From Leucobacter sp. wl10 (GTDB lineage: Bacteria; Actinomycetota; Actinomycetes; Actinomycetales; Microbacteriaceae), in contig NZ_KZ983999.1 in the NCBI RefSeq assembly GCF_003569785.1, forward strand, positions 1 through 64,000: a DNA stretch of 64,000 nt. The letters run 5' to 3'. A model generated the notes under the pieces. The model was not told where the DNA came from, did not search any database, and worked only from the letters and a program-made list of their open reading frames with translations. This document shows, piece after piece, positions 53,539-61,032 of the stretch (position 1 is the stretch's first letter; each line of letters opens with the position of its first letter). A program made the translations under genes and the position numbers.

Positions 53539-53946
53539 ATGTCCGAAGCGCAGAGCACCTCCGTCGTACCCGAGTCGCTGCTGGCGGCACCCGATCAGGC
53601 CTCGCAGTCCCGGATCGACCGCGAGACCGCGGAGCTGCACGCCGAGTATGAGCGCCGCGAGGCCGCGGGCGAGCGCCTTCCGCGGACGATCCTGAACTTC
53701 CCTCCCTACCGCTCGAGCATCCTGCGCTCGCCGACCAAGGACCCGAAGCACACGGATCCCGAGACCATCGAGCTGTGGTCGCCCGCCTTCGGGCAGCGCG
53801 ATGTGAAGGCGATCGAGTCGGACCTGACCCAGGGCGGCGGCCCGGGTGAGCCGCAGGGGGAGCGCATCACGGTGCAGGGCCGTCTGCTCGACTCGTGGGG
53901 GCGCCCCGTGCGCGATCAGCTCATCGAGGTGTGGCAGGCGAGCGCG
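53539..53946 (+). pseudogene. pcaH: 5' fragment of protocatechuate 3,4-dioxygenase beta subunit
   Basis: ATG 53539 (with GAGGGAGAG upstream) gives MSEAQSTSVV...RLPRTILNFPPYRSSILRSPTKDPKHTDPETIELWSPAFG...GERITVQGRLLDSWGRPVRDQLIEVWQASAGG, a clear PcaH N-terminal ~135 residues. After IEVWQA the expected GRY and the iron-ligand region are missing; the frame runs into unrelated sequence and stops at 54003. The catalytic Tyr and His ligands lie in the lost part, so the fragment is inactive. Confidence 0.85.
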
Positions 53947-54164
53947 GGCGGTCGCAGGGGATCTTCCGGGCCGACGTCGACCCGCTGGAGGTACATCTGC
54001 TGATCAGCTCGTACTGCGTGTTCCAGATCGCCAACCAGCACACCTTCGGGTTCCTCTTCGGGGTGGATCTGCATGATCCGGAGCGGCGCGACCGTCTGCG
54101 CTCGCTGATCGGGGATGTTGTGGTGGCCTGGCTGAGGTCTCCGGGCTCGGGCTCTTCGGCGTAG
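53947..54164 (+). pseudogene. 3' fragment of a TetR-family regulator fused behind pcaH
   Basis: In a frame different from pcaH the sequence reads GIFRADVDPLEVHLLISSYCVFQIANQHTFGFLFGVDLHDPERRDRLRSLIGDVVVAWLR, the C-terminal domain end of a TetR regulator (GVFR.DVDP..L..LI...C.F...N..TF). The HTH and most of the ligand domain are absent. The junction with pcaH lies within about 53940-53957. A deletion that removed the rest of pcaH and the beginning of this tetR gene explains the arrangement. Confidence 0.7.
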
Positions 54165-54231
54165 CGTGAGGTCGAACGGCCGCGCATCTCGGCCGAGCCG
54201 GTACCGCGGGCAGGCGATAAACTGCGATGCC

Positions 54232-55050
54232 ATGGGACAACCTCAGACAGCGATCGGCATCGACGTCGGCGGAACCGGTATCAAGGGAGCCGCGGTCGAC
54301 ACGCGGACGGGAGAGACGCTCACCGACCGCCACCGGGTGCCGACCCCGGCGGGCGGCAGGCCCGACGACGTGGCCCGGGAGGTCGGGGCGATGGTGTCGG
54401 CGATCCGCGCGGAGGCTCGGCGGCGCGGGATCGCGGTGCCGGACGACGCGGTCCCCGTCGGCGTCACGCTTCCGGGCGTGGTCCGCGACGGGGTGATGCG
54501 CACCGCCGCCAACGTCGACCCGGACTGGATCGGCACGGACGCCGTCGCGCTGCTCTCGGAGGCGGTCGGATCGCGCTGCCTGGTCGTGAACGACGCCGAC
54601 GCGGCCGGGATCGCCGAGACCGCGTTCGGCGAGGTGCGCGGCATGCCCGGCGTGACCATGGTGCTGACCTTCGGCACCGGGATCGGCTCCGCGCTCGTCT
54701 GCGAGGGCGTCCTCGTGCCGAATTTCGAGCTCGGCCACCTCGAGCTCCACGGACACCCGGTGATCGAGCGCTACACCTCCGCCAAGGTGATCGAGCGCGA
54801 GGGCATCTCCCTCGAGGAGTGGGCCGCACGCGCGGCGCGCTACCTCGCCCACCTCGAGAAGGTGATGAACCCGGATCGCTTCGTGATCGGCGGCAGCATC
54901 AGCAAGGCGTCCGATCAGTACCTCCCGTTCCCGGGCGTCACGGCCCCCGTGGTGCCCGCGAGCTTCAGGAACAACGCGGGCATCGTGGGTGCCGCCCGCC
55001 TGGCGTACGAGGCCGCGCGATGCGGCTATCCCGCCTCGACCGGTGCGTAG
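54232..55050 (+). CDS. ppgK: Polyphosphate glucokinase (ROK family)
   Basis: The 272-aa ROK kinase has the phosphate-binding loop IGIDVGGTGIKGAAVDT at the start, MVLTFGTGIGSALVCEG and LGHLELHGHPVIERY in the middle, and VMNPDRFVIGGSISKA near the end, which together mark polyphosphate/ATP glucokinases of actinobacteria. ATG 54232 is chosen because the family starts there. It overlaps the converging DUF917 gene by 25 bp at their 3' ends. Confidence 0.92.
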   Translation: MGQPQTAIGIDVGGTGIKGAAVDTRTGETLTDRHRVPTPAGGRPDDVAREVGAMVSAIRAEARRRGIAVPDDAVPVGVTLPGVVRDGVMRTAANVDPDWIGTDAVALLSEAVGSRCLVVNDADAAGIAETAFGEVRGMPGVTMVLTFGTGIGSALVCEGVLVPNFELGHLELHGHPVIERYTSAKVIEREGISLEEWAARAARYLAHLEKVMNPDRFVIGGSISKASDQYLPFPGVTAPVVPASFRNNAGIVGAARLAYEAARCGYPASTGA

Positions 55051-56138
55051 TCGACGTCGTACCCGAAGTAGCGGGGGCCCACGAGCGCAAGACCCTGCTC
55101 GGTGCGCCAGCGGGGATCGCAGGGCAGGCCGATCACGGTGACCCGGAATCCGTAGCGCAGCGCCTCGGTGGTGATGGGCTCGCCGGTGTCGGCGTCGAGC
55201 ACGCAGATGAGGTCGGGCACGGTCGCGACGAGACGGCCGTCGCGACGAGCGACCAGGTTCTCGTTCTGAAACTCGAGCTGCAGCCGCGAGCCCTCGTCCT
55301 TGCCGAAGCCCTCGATCGTCGAGCTGCCGCGCACGAACCCGCCCGAGGTGCTGCGCTGCGCGTCCACGACCTTGCCGCGCAGCAGCACGCGGCCCCCGAA
55401 GCGCTCCGTCACGGCTTCGGCGGGATCGCCGTGCTCGGCTCGGGTCTCGCGGATCAGGCGGCCGATGTCGCGCGCGAGCGTCACGGTGTGCGGCACTTGC
55501 GCCGTCTTCGTCTGCGCGCCCGAGTGCGGGTAGAGCGCGATCGGCGCGCCGCAGCCCATCTCGACGGTCGACACCCGCGCCAGGCGCTCCGCCCACACGT
55601 TGTCGATCGCCTCGAGCAGCACGACGTTGCCCTTGTCGTCGGCGAGCACCATCGGGGAGGCGGAGATCCCCTCGAGCGAGAACGTCACCATCTGCAGCTC
55701 GGGAAATGCGCGTCCCATGCCGTCCGCGTCGATGAGCGGCAGGCCCGTCTGCGCGGCGACCTGTATCGGCGTCATCGAGTTCAGGCCTCCGGCCTCGAAG
55801 AAGGCGATGTGGGTCACGGGGCGCCCCATCCGCCTCGATATCGCCTCGACGGCCCTCGGCAGCTCGTCGCCCGCGGGGGGCCGCTCCACGATCACCGTGG
55901 GGGCGCCCATGATGGCCACCGGCAGCACGAGGGCATCGTCGGGAACATCCGCCGGATCCAGCACCGGCACCGGCCCGTGCTGCTCGATGGCGTGCTTGGC
56001 GAGCAGGGATCCCAGGAACGGATCCCCGCCGCCGCCCGCACCGAGGATCGCCGCTCCTCGCGCGATGTCGTCGATGTCTTCGACGCGGATCGAGGCCAGC
56101 CGCCCGTTCCCGCGCATCGTCGCCCGCGCCTCGCTCAT
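55026..56138 (-). CDS. DUF917 family protein
   Basis: The 370-aa protein has IARGAAILGAGGGGDPFLG and THIAFFEAGGLNSMTPIQVAAQTGLPLIDADGMGRAFPELQM, both diagnostic for DUF917. The family is found beside hydantoinase/oxoprolinase genes and cytosine-permease-like transporters, and may act on cyclic amides. Its ATG overlaps the end of the hydantoinase gene by 4 bp, so translation is coupled. Confidence 0.9.
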   Translation of the reverse strand: MSEARATMRGNGRLASIRVEDIDDIARGAAILGAGGGGDPFLGSLLAKHAIEQHGPVPVLDPADVPDDALVLPVAIMGAPTVIVERPPAGDELPRAVEAISRRMGRPVTHIAFFEAGGLNSMTPIQVAAQTGLPLIDADGMGRAFPELQMVTFSLEGISASPMVLADDKGNVVLLEAIDNVWAERLARVSTVEMGCGAPIALYPHSGAQTKTAQVPHTVTLARDIGRLIRETRAEHGDPAEAVTERFGGRVLLRGKVVDAQRSTSGGFVRGSSTIEGFGKDEGSRLQLEFQNENLVARRDGRLVATVPDLICVLDADTGEPITTEALRYGFRVTVIGLPCDPRWRTEQGLALVGPRYFGYDVDYAPVEAG

Positions 56139-57685
56139 CGGGATCCTCCCAGGGCCAGTTCGCCCACGGCCTTCACGCGCACGCGCGTCACGCCGCCGGG
56201 CAGGTAGGAGATCGGGGTCTCGTCGATGTCGACGACCTCGACCGTCTTCGGATCGGCCCCCGCCGCGACGGCCTGCTCGACGGCCTCGGCCTTCGCCTCC
56301 TCGAGCGCCCGCTCGCGCGACTCCCGATCCAGCACGAACATGCGGTCGACCTCGCCGCCGGCCTGCGCTATGGCGGCGCCGATCGCGTTCGCGACGGAGG
56401 CGTGCTCGCCCGGGCGCACGACGGTGCTGAAGCCGGGGATCTCGCCGGGCACGAGCACGCCGCCGCCGCCCACGAGCACCAGCGGCGTGTCCGCGGCCGA
56501 CGTGCGCATCGTGTCGGCGAGGGCGCCGATCCGCTCGGCGATCGATCCCATCGCGGCCCGCACGAGCTCGGGGTCGAGGTGGCGCACCGCCGCGCGATCG
56601 CCGATGTCCGCCGCGCCCGCGGCAACGGCGATGTCGGTGGCCGTGAGCGTCTCGCCGCCGAAGACGAGCGCCTCGGAGGGAAGACGGTAGCCGACGCTCT
56701 CGGGGCCCACCCGCGGGTTCCTCCCGTCGAGGGCCACGAGGCTGCCGCCGCCGATGCCGACCGAGACGACGTCGGGCATGCGGAAGTTGGTGCGCACCCC
56801 CGCGATGTCGACCGCGGTCGTGGCCTGCCGGGGAAAGCCCGCGACGACGGCTCCGACATCGGCCGTCGTGCCCCCGATGTCGACCACGATGCAGTCGTCG
56901 AGGCCCGAGAGCAGCGCGGCGCCCCGCATGGAGTTGGTCGGCCCCGCCGCGAAGGTGGCCACCGGGTAGCGGCGCACGTACTCGCGGTCCATGAGCGTGC
57001 CGTCGTTCTGCGACAGATACAGCGGGGCGTCGATGCCCGAGCGGTGCATCGCCTCGCCGATCGCGTCGATGGTGCGCTCGGCGACCGGCAGCAGCGCCGC
57101 GTTGATGATCGTGGCGTTCTCCCGCTCGATGAGGCCGATGCGCCCGATTTCGTGCGACAGCGAGAACGTCAGCTCGGGCAGCTCCTCGCGCAGGATCTCC
57201 GCGGCCCGCTGCTCGAGGTCGGCGTTCACCGGCGAGAAGATCGAGGTGATCGCCACCGACTCGACGTCCTCGCGCTCCAGCCGTTCGGCCAGCCGCTTCA
57301 GCTCGTCGGGATCGAGCGGCGAGATCTCCCGCCCGTCGTACTCGTAGCCGCCGTGGCACATGAAGCGGTGCCCGCCGAGGGCCGCTGCGAGGCGCTCCGG
57401 CCAGCCCGTCATCGGCGGCACCCCGGCGCCTGCGGGCAGGCCGAGGCGCACGGCCGCGGTGCGGGCGAGACCGCGCCCCTGCACCACCGCGTTGGTGAAG
57501 TGCGTCGTGCCGACGGAGACCGCCTCGACCCGATCCGGAGCGTCGGCCAGCACCGCGCGCAGCGCAGCCGTGATCCCCTCGGTCACGTCCCCCGTGGTCG
57601 GCCGCTTGGCCGAGGCGACGAGCCGGCGCCCGTGCATCAGCACCGAATCCGTGTTGGTGCCGCCTACGTCGATTCCGATGTGCAT
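56135..57685 (-). CDS. Hydantoinase/oxoprolinase A-type protein (HyuA-like)
   Basis: The 516-aa protein begins HIGIDVGGTNTDSVLM, a ROK/actin-like ATP site, and has VSVGTTHFTNAVVQ, HEIGRIGLIERENATIINAAL, CIVVDIGGTTADVGAV and VVSVGIGGGSLVAL, the hydantoinase_A/oxoprolinase hallmarks. These enzymes open hydantoin or oxoproline rings at the expense of ATP. No HyuB partner is present; a DUF917 protein replaces it. The permease gene upstream (59 bp) should supply the substrate. Confidence 0.9.
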   Translation of the reverse strand: MHIGIDVGGTNTDSVLMHGRRLVASAKRPTTGDVTEGITAALRAVLADAPDRVEAVSVGTTHFTNAVVQGRGLARTAAVRLGLPAGAGVPPMTGWPERLAAALGGHRFMCHGGYEYDGREISPLDPDELKRLAERLEREDVESVAITSIFSPVNADLEQRAAEILREELPELTFSLSHEIGRIGLIERENATIINAALLPVAERTIDAIGEAMHRSGIDAPLYLSQNDGTLMDREYVRRYPVATFAAGPTNSMRGAALLSGLDDCIVVDIGGTTADVGAVVAGFPRQATTAVDIAGVRTNFRMPDVVSVGIGGGSLVALDGRNPRVGPESVGYRLPSEALVFGGETLTATDIAVAAGAADIGDRAAVRHLDPELVRAAMGSIAERIGALADTMRTSAADTPLVLVGGGGVLVPGEIPGFSTVVRPGEHASVANAIGAAIAQAGGEVDRMFVLDRESRERALEEAKAEAVEQAVAAGADPKTVEVVDIDETPISYLPGGVTRVRVKAVGELALGGSR

Positions 57686-57744
57686 AGCTTCAGCATGCCC
57701 CGTTCAGCTGACCGTGTGCGTCAGGCTGCGGTGCGCGCACCCTC

Positions 57745-59118
57745 CTACGCCCTCCGCGACGCCCGGGGCTTGCCCGCGAGCCCCAGCTTGCCGAGCAGAA
57801 GGTAGACCAGGAAGGCGATCACCAGCGAGTTGATGCTCGGCACGCCGAAGGTGACGAACTTGCCCACCAGGTATCCGACCGCCCATGCGACGAGGCCCGC
57901 GGGCACCCAGCTCACCACCTTGTCGGGCAGCGCGCCGCGCTCGCGCGACTCGTCGAGTTCGGGCCGCCAGGTCTTGAGCACGTAGTAGTCGGCGATGATG
58001 ATCGCCGCGATCGGAGGGAAGAGGATCCCGAGCTCCGTGAGGAAGCCCTGGAACTGATTCGCGAAGCCGAACGCCGAGAGGACCGAGCCCACCGCGCCGA
58101 GCACCACCGCGACGGTCGCGCGGTTCACGCGGCGGCGGAAGAACACCTCGACCGCGTTGGAGATGCCCAGCGAGGAGGGGTAGAGGTTCCAGTCGTTCAC
58201 CTTCAGAATCGAGGCGACGAGCACGATGACGCCCAGGATGCCCGAGGAGGACTGGATGATCGCGACCACCTGGCCGGCGCTGTCCTCGGTCGCGACCTTC
58301 ACGGCGTGCGCGAGCAGCACGCCGATCACGCCGACGACGTATTCGCCGAGGGTCACGCCGATGACGGTCTGCAGCACCACGTCCCGGCGGTTGCGGTTGA
58401 AGCGCGCCATGTCGGGCGTGAAGATCGCGCCGACGATGAAGCCTCCGGCGACGATCGTGGTGCCCACCGCCAGCGAGATCGGCGTGCCCGGCGGGGGCGA
58501 GTTGACGAGCGTCGCGAGGGAGTACTTCGACACCTCGACGGCGAAAGCCCACAGGGTGACGATGAGGAAGGCCGGCACGGTGACGTAGGCGACCCACTTC
58601 ATGAAGTTGAAGCCGCGAGCGGTGATGATCGTGACGAGGGCGCCACCGACGAGGCACCACGCCCAGAGCGGCACCTGGGGGATGATCGAGAACAGGCCCT
58701 GCGCGAACACCTCGTTCTGCACCGCGAACCAACCCGTGAGGCTCACCGCCATCGCGACGCCGACGAGGGCCGACCCCTTGGCGCCGAACCCCGTCCACCG
58801 CGCGAGCACCGAGGTGGAGAGGCCCTCCCGCATGCCCGCGATGCCCAGGAAGATCGTCACACCCTCGAGCAGCACGGAGCCGATGGTGATCGCGAGGATC
58901 GCGCTCCAGAAGTCCATGCCCATGCCGATCATGGCGGCCAGGAAGAAGTTGCCGAGCGCTGAGAGCTGCCCGAATCGCTGCACCGCGACGGTGACCCACG
59001 AGTAGCGCGCGGACCGCGGCACCCGCGTGAGCGAGTAGTCGTCGTGGCCGAGTGCGGTCGTGGAGTCGTCGACCCGGCGCGCCGCCCCACCGGCGGAGTT
59101 CTCCGCTTCTGTGCTCAT
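57745..59118 (-). CDS. NCS1-family cytosine/purine/hydantoin permease
   Basis: The 457-aa protein has twelve predicted membrane helices, with VPRSARYSWVTVAVQRFGQLSALGNFFLAAMIGMGMDFWSAIL (TM1-2) and LTGWFAVQNEVFAQGL in the substrate region, typical of the NCS1 CodB group. ATG 59118 follows GGGAGCA. It is the first gene of the operon permease-HyuA-DUF917 and likely carries a cyclic amide or nucleobase-like substrate. Confidence 0.9.
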   Translation of the reverse strand: MSTEAENSAGGAARRVDDSTTALGHDDYSLTRVPRSARYSWVTVAVQRFGQLSALGNFFLAAMIGMGMDFWSAILAITIGSVLLEGVTIFLGIAGMREGLSTSVLARWTGFGAKGSALVGVAMAVSLTGWFAVQNEVFAQGLFSIIPQVPLWAWCLVGGALVTIITARGFNFMKWVAYVTVPAFLIVTLWAFAVEVSKYSLATLVNSPPPGTPISLAVGTTIVAGGFIVGAIFTPDMARFNRNRRDVVLQTVIGVTLGEYVVGVIGVLLAHAVKVATEDSAGQVVAIIQSSSGILGVIVLVASILKVNDWNLYPSSLGISNAVEVFFRRRVNRATVAVVLGAVGSVLSAFGFANQFQGFLTELGILFPPIAAIIIADYYVLKTWRPELDESRERGALPDKVVSWVPAGLVAWAVGYLVGKFVTFGVPSINSLVIAFLVYLLLGKLGLAGKPRASRRA

Positions 59119-59259
59119 CACTGCTCCCGTTCGCCCCATTGCCGTCAGAATCGGCCGATGGTCGATTCTGCCACGGCCGCGCGCTGTGCGGGGCGGCTCT
59201 CAGAATATTGACGGATCCCGGCCCGACGGTCCCGCACGATGGGCGTAGCATGGGGCACC

Positions 59260-60123
59260 ATGATGGATGCGGAGCGGGCAGCGGATCGGGAAGCCTGGAA
59301 TCAGTGGATCGAGGCCCGGAGGCGGGCGGTCGCCGGGCCCGTCGGCAACCTCGCCCTCGTGGCGTTCCAGCCGGTCGGCGTCGACCCCGTCGATCTCCCG
59401 GGGTTTCCCGCGCAGGCCCGGCGGGAGGCCGAGGAGGCCGGCGTGCGCGTGCGTCCGACCGGCGCGGGGCTGGAGCTCGCGACGGTGGCCGCCGATGTCT
59501 GGGAGCCCGTGGACGAGGAGCGCTTCGTCGCGCGGCTCGGCGTCGACGGTCTGCCCCTGCTGCGGGCGGGCGGGCGCACCGCCGACGTCTTCAGCCTCGA
59601 CGGGAGCGACTACGAGATCCGCCTGTACGACGCGGCCTCGCCCGCGCTGGCCGCGTTCGCCGGCATCTCCGCGTACGAGTACGACCCGGACTGGCGGGTG
59701 AGCGCGCGGCTCGAGGCGTACGAGGAGCACGCGCGGGTTCCGTGGGAGTTCACGCGCTCCACCGACACGGGGCACACGAAGGTCGTCCCCGGGGTGATCC
59801 GCGCCGAGATCGCGGGCCGGGGCTACGAGCTCACGGCCTTCGCCGACGGCGGCCAGCTCGTGCTGGTGTTCGCGGACGAGACGAGCGGACGCGAGTCGTA
59901 CGCTCCCGGCCGCTTCCTGCGCTTCGATCCGCCCGCCGCCGACTTCTCCGGCAGCGGCGAGGTGGTGCTCGACTTCAACCGCGCCTTCATCCCGCCGTGC
60001 GGCTTCAGCGACTTCTACAGCTGCCCGATCCCTCCCGCGCAGAACCGCATCGCCGCGCCCGTGCGAGCGGGCGAGCGGCGGGTGCTCTGGAACGACCGAC
60101 CGGCGGCGTCCGCCATTCCCTAG
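59260..60123 (+). CDS. DUF1684 family protein
   Basis: The 287-aa protein is DUF1684-like, with YEIRLYDAASPALAAFAGISAYEYDPDWRVSARLE in the middle and AFADGGQLVLVFADETSGRESYAPGRFLRFD followed by LDFNRAFIPPCGFSDFYSCPIPPAQNRI at the C-terminus, the latter being diagnostic. Function is unknown. ATG 59260 and 59263 are alternative starts. It converges with the dimethylargininase gene, overlapping by 4 bp. Confidence 0.85.
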   Translation: MMDAERAADREAWNQWIEARRRAVAGPVGNLALVAFQPVGVDPVDLPGFPAQARREAEEAGVRVRPTGAGLELATVAADVWEPVDEERFVARLGVDGLPLLRAGGRTADVFSLDGSDYEIRLYDAASPALAAFAGISAYEYDPDWRVSARLEAYEEHARVPWEFTRSTDTGHTKVVPGVIRAEIAGRGYELTAFADGGQLVLVFADETSGRESYAPGRFLRFDPPAADFSGSGEVVLDFNRAFIPPCGFSDFYSCPIPPAQNRIAAPVRAGERRVLWNDRPAASAIP

Positions 60124-60890
60124 ACGAGGCGGCGCACCCTGACCGACAGGCATGTGGGGCAGCCCTCGAGCTTCTCGAACTCCGAGATCGCGACCTCCGT
60201 GACCCCGTAACCCAGATCCCGCAGCAGCTCGGCCGTCTGCGGCGCCGAGGCCGAGATGAGCAGTTCGGAGCCGCCGAGGCAGACGATCGCGGTGCCGTGC
60301 GGCTCGGGCACGGGCAGGAAGCGATCGAAGATCGCCGGGTTGTCGACGAAGTCGGGGTAGCCGATGACCGTGCCGTCGGGGAGCGCGGTCACGGCGGTCT
60401 TGAGGTGCAGCACCTTCGTCACGGGCACGGCCACCACCGTGCCGCCGAGCGGAGCGAGGATGCGGCGCAGCTGCGCGATGCCCTCGGCGTTGGTGCGACC
60501 GCCGCGCCCCACGTAGACGGTGTCGCCGACCTTCAGCACGTCGCCGCCGTCGAGGGTGCCGGGCTCGCGGATCTCGGCGATCGGGCAGCCGAGCGCCTCG
60601 AGCGCGCGGCGGGTGCCGTCGGTTTCGGGCTTGCGGCTGTCGGCGCCGGGACGGCTGATCACGGCCACGTTGCGGAACATCACCACCGTATCCTCGACGA
60701 ACACCGAGTCTGGGCAGTCGTCCGCGGGATCCACCTCGATCGTCTGCCAGCCGTGCGCCTCGAGCGCGTCGACGTAGCCGCGCCACTGGTCCCGCGCGCG
60801 GTCGAGGTCGACGGCGACCTTCTCGATGTGATCGACGATCCCGTCGTCGAGGAGCGGGCTGGGGCGGCGCACGAGTGCGATCTGGGACAT
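60120..60890 (-). CDS. Dimethylargininase (DDAH) of the guanidino-modifying superfamily
   Basis: The 256-aa protein has the FVEDTVVMF and EPGTLDGGDVLKVGDTVYVGRGGRTNAEGI motifs, the catalytic His in VLHLKTAVTALPDGTVIGY and the catalytic Cys in LEGCPTCLSVRVRRL near the C-terminus. It hydrolyses methylated arginines to citrulline and methylamines. ATG 60890 is used. The frame continues upstream against the NAD-GDH gene but is not family-like. Confidence 0.9.
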   Translation of the reverse strand: MSQIALVRRPSPLLDDGIVDHIEKVAVDLDRARDQWRGYVDALEAHGWQTIEVDPADDCPDSVFVEDTVVMFRNVAVISRPGADSRKPETDGTRRALEALGCPIAEIREPGTLDGGDVLKVGDTVYVGRGGRTNAEGIAQLRRILAPLGGTVVAVPVTKVLHLKTAVTALPDGTVIGYPDFVDNPAIFDRFLPVPEPHGTAIVCLGGSELLISASAPQTAELLRDLGYGVTEVAISEFEKLEGCPTCLSVRVRRLV

Positions 60891-61032
60891 GGCGGCGGGT
60901 TCCTCCGGTGTTCGGGTAGGCGGGGTCGGTTCGGGCGCGGGATCTTTCACCAGCGTAGCGGGCACCGGGTTATGCTGGGCGTGAGCGGGCCGGCCGCGGC
61001 CCTCACGGACGTGAGACGGGACGACAGGGTTC

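Noticed and set aside
54004..55596. Minus-strand 530-codon frame near ppgK
   Set aside because: It is antisense to ppgK and DUF917 coding DNA with arginine-rich, low-complexity translation.
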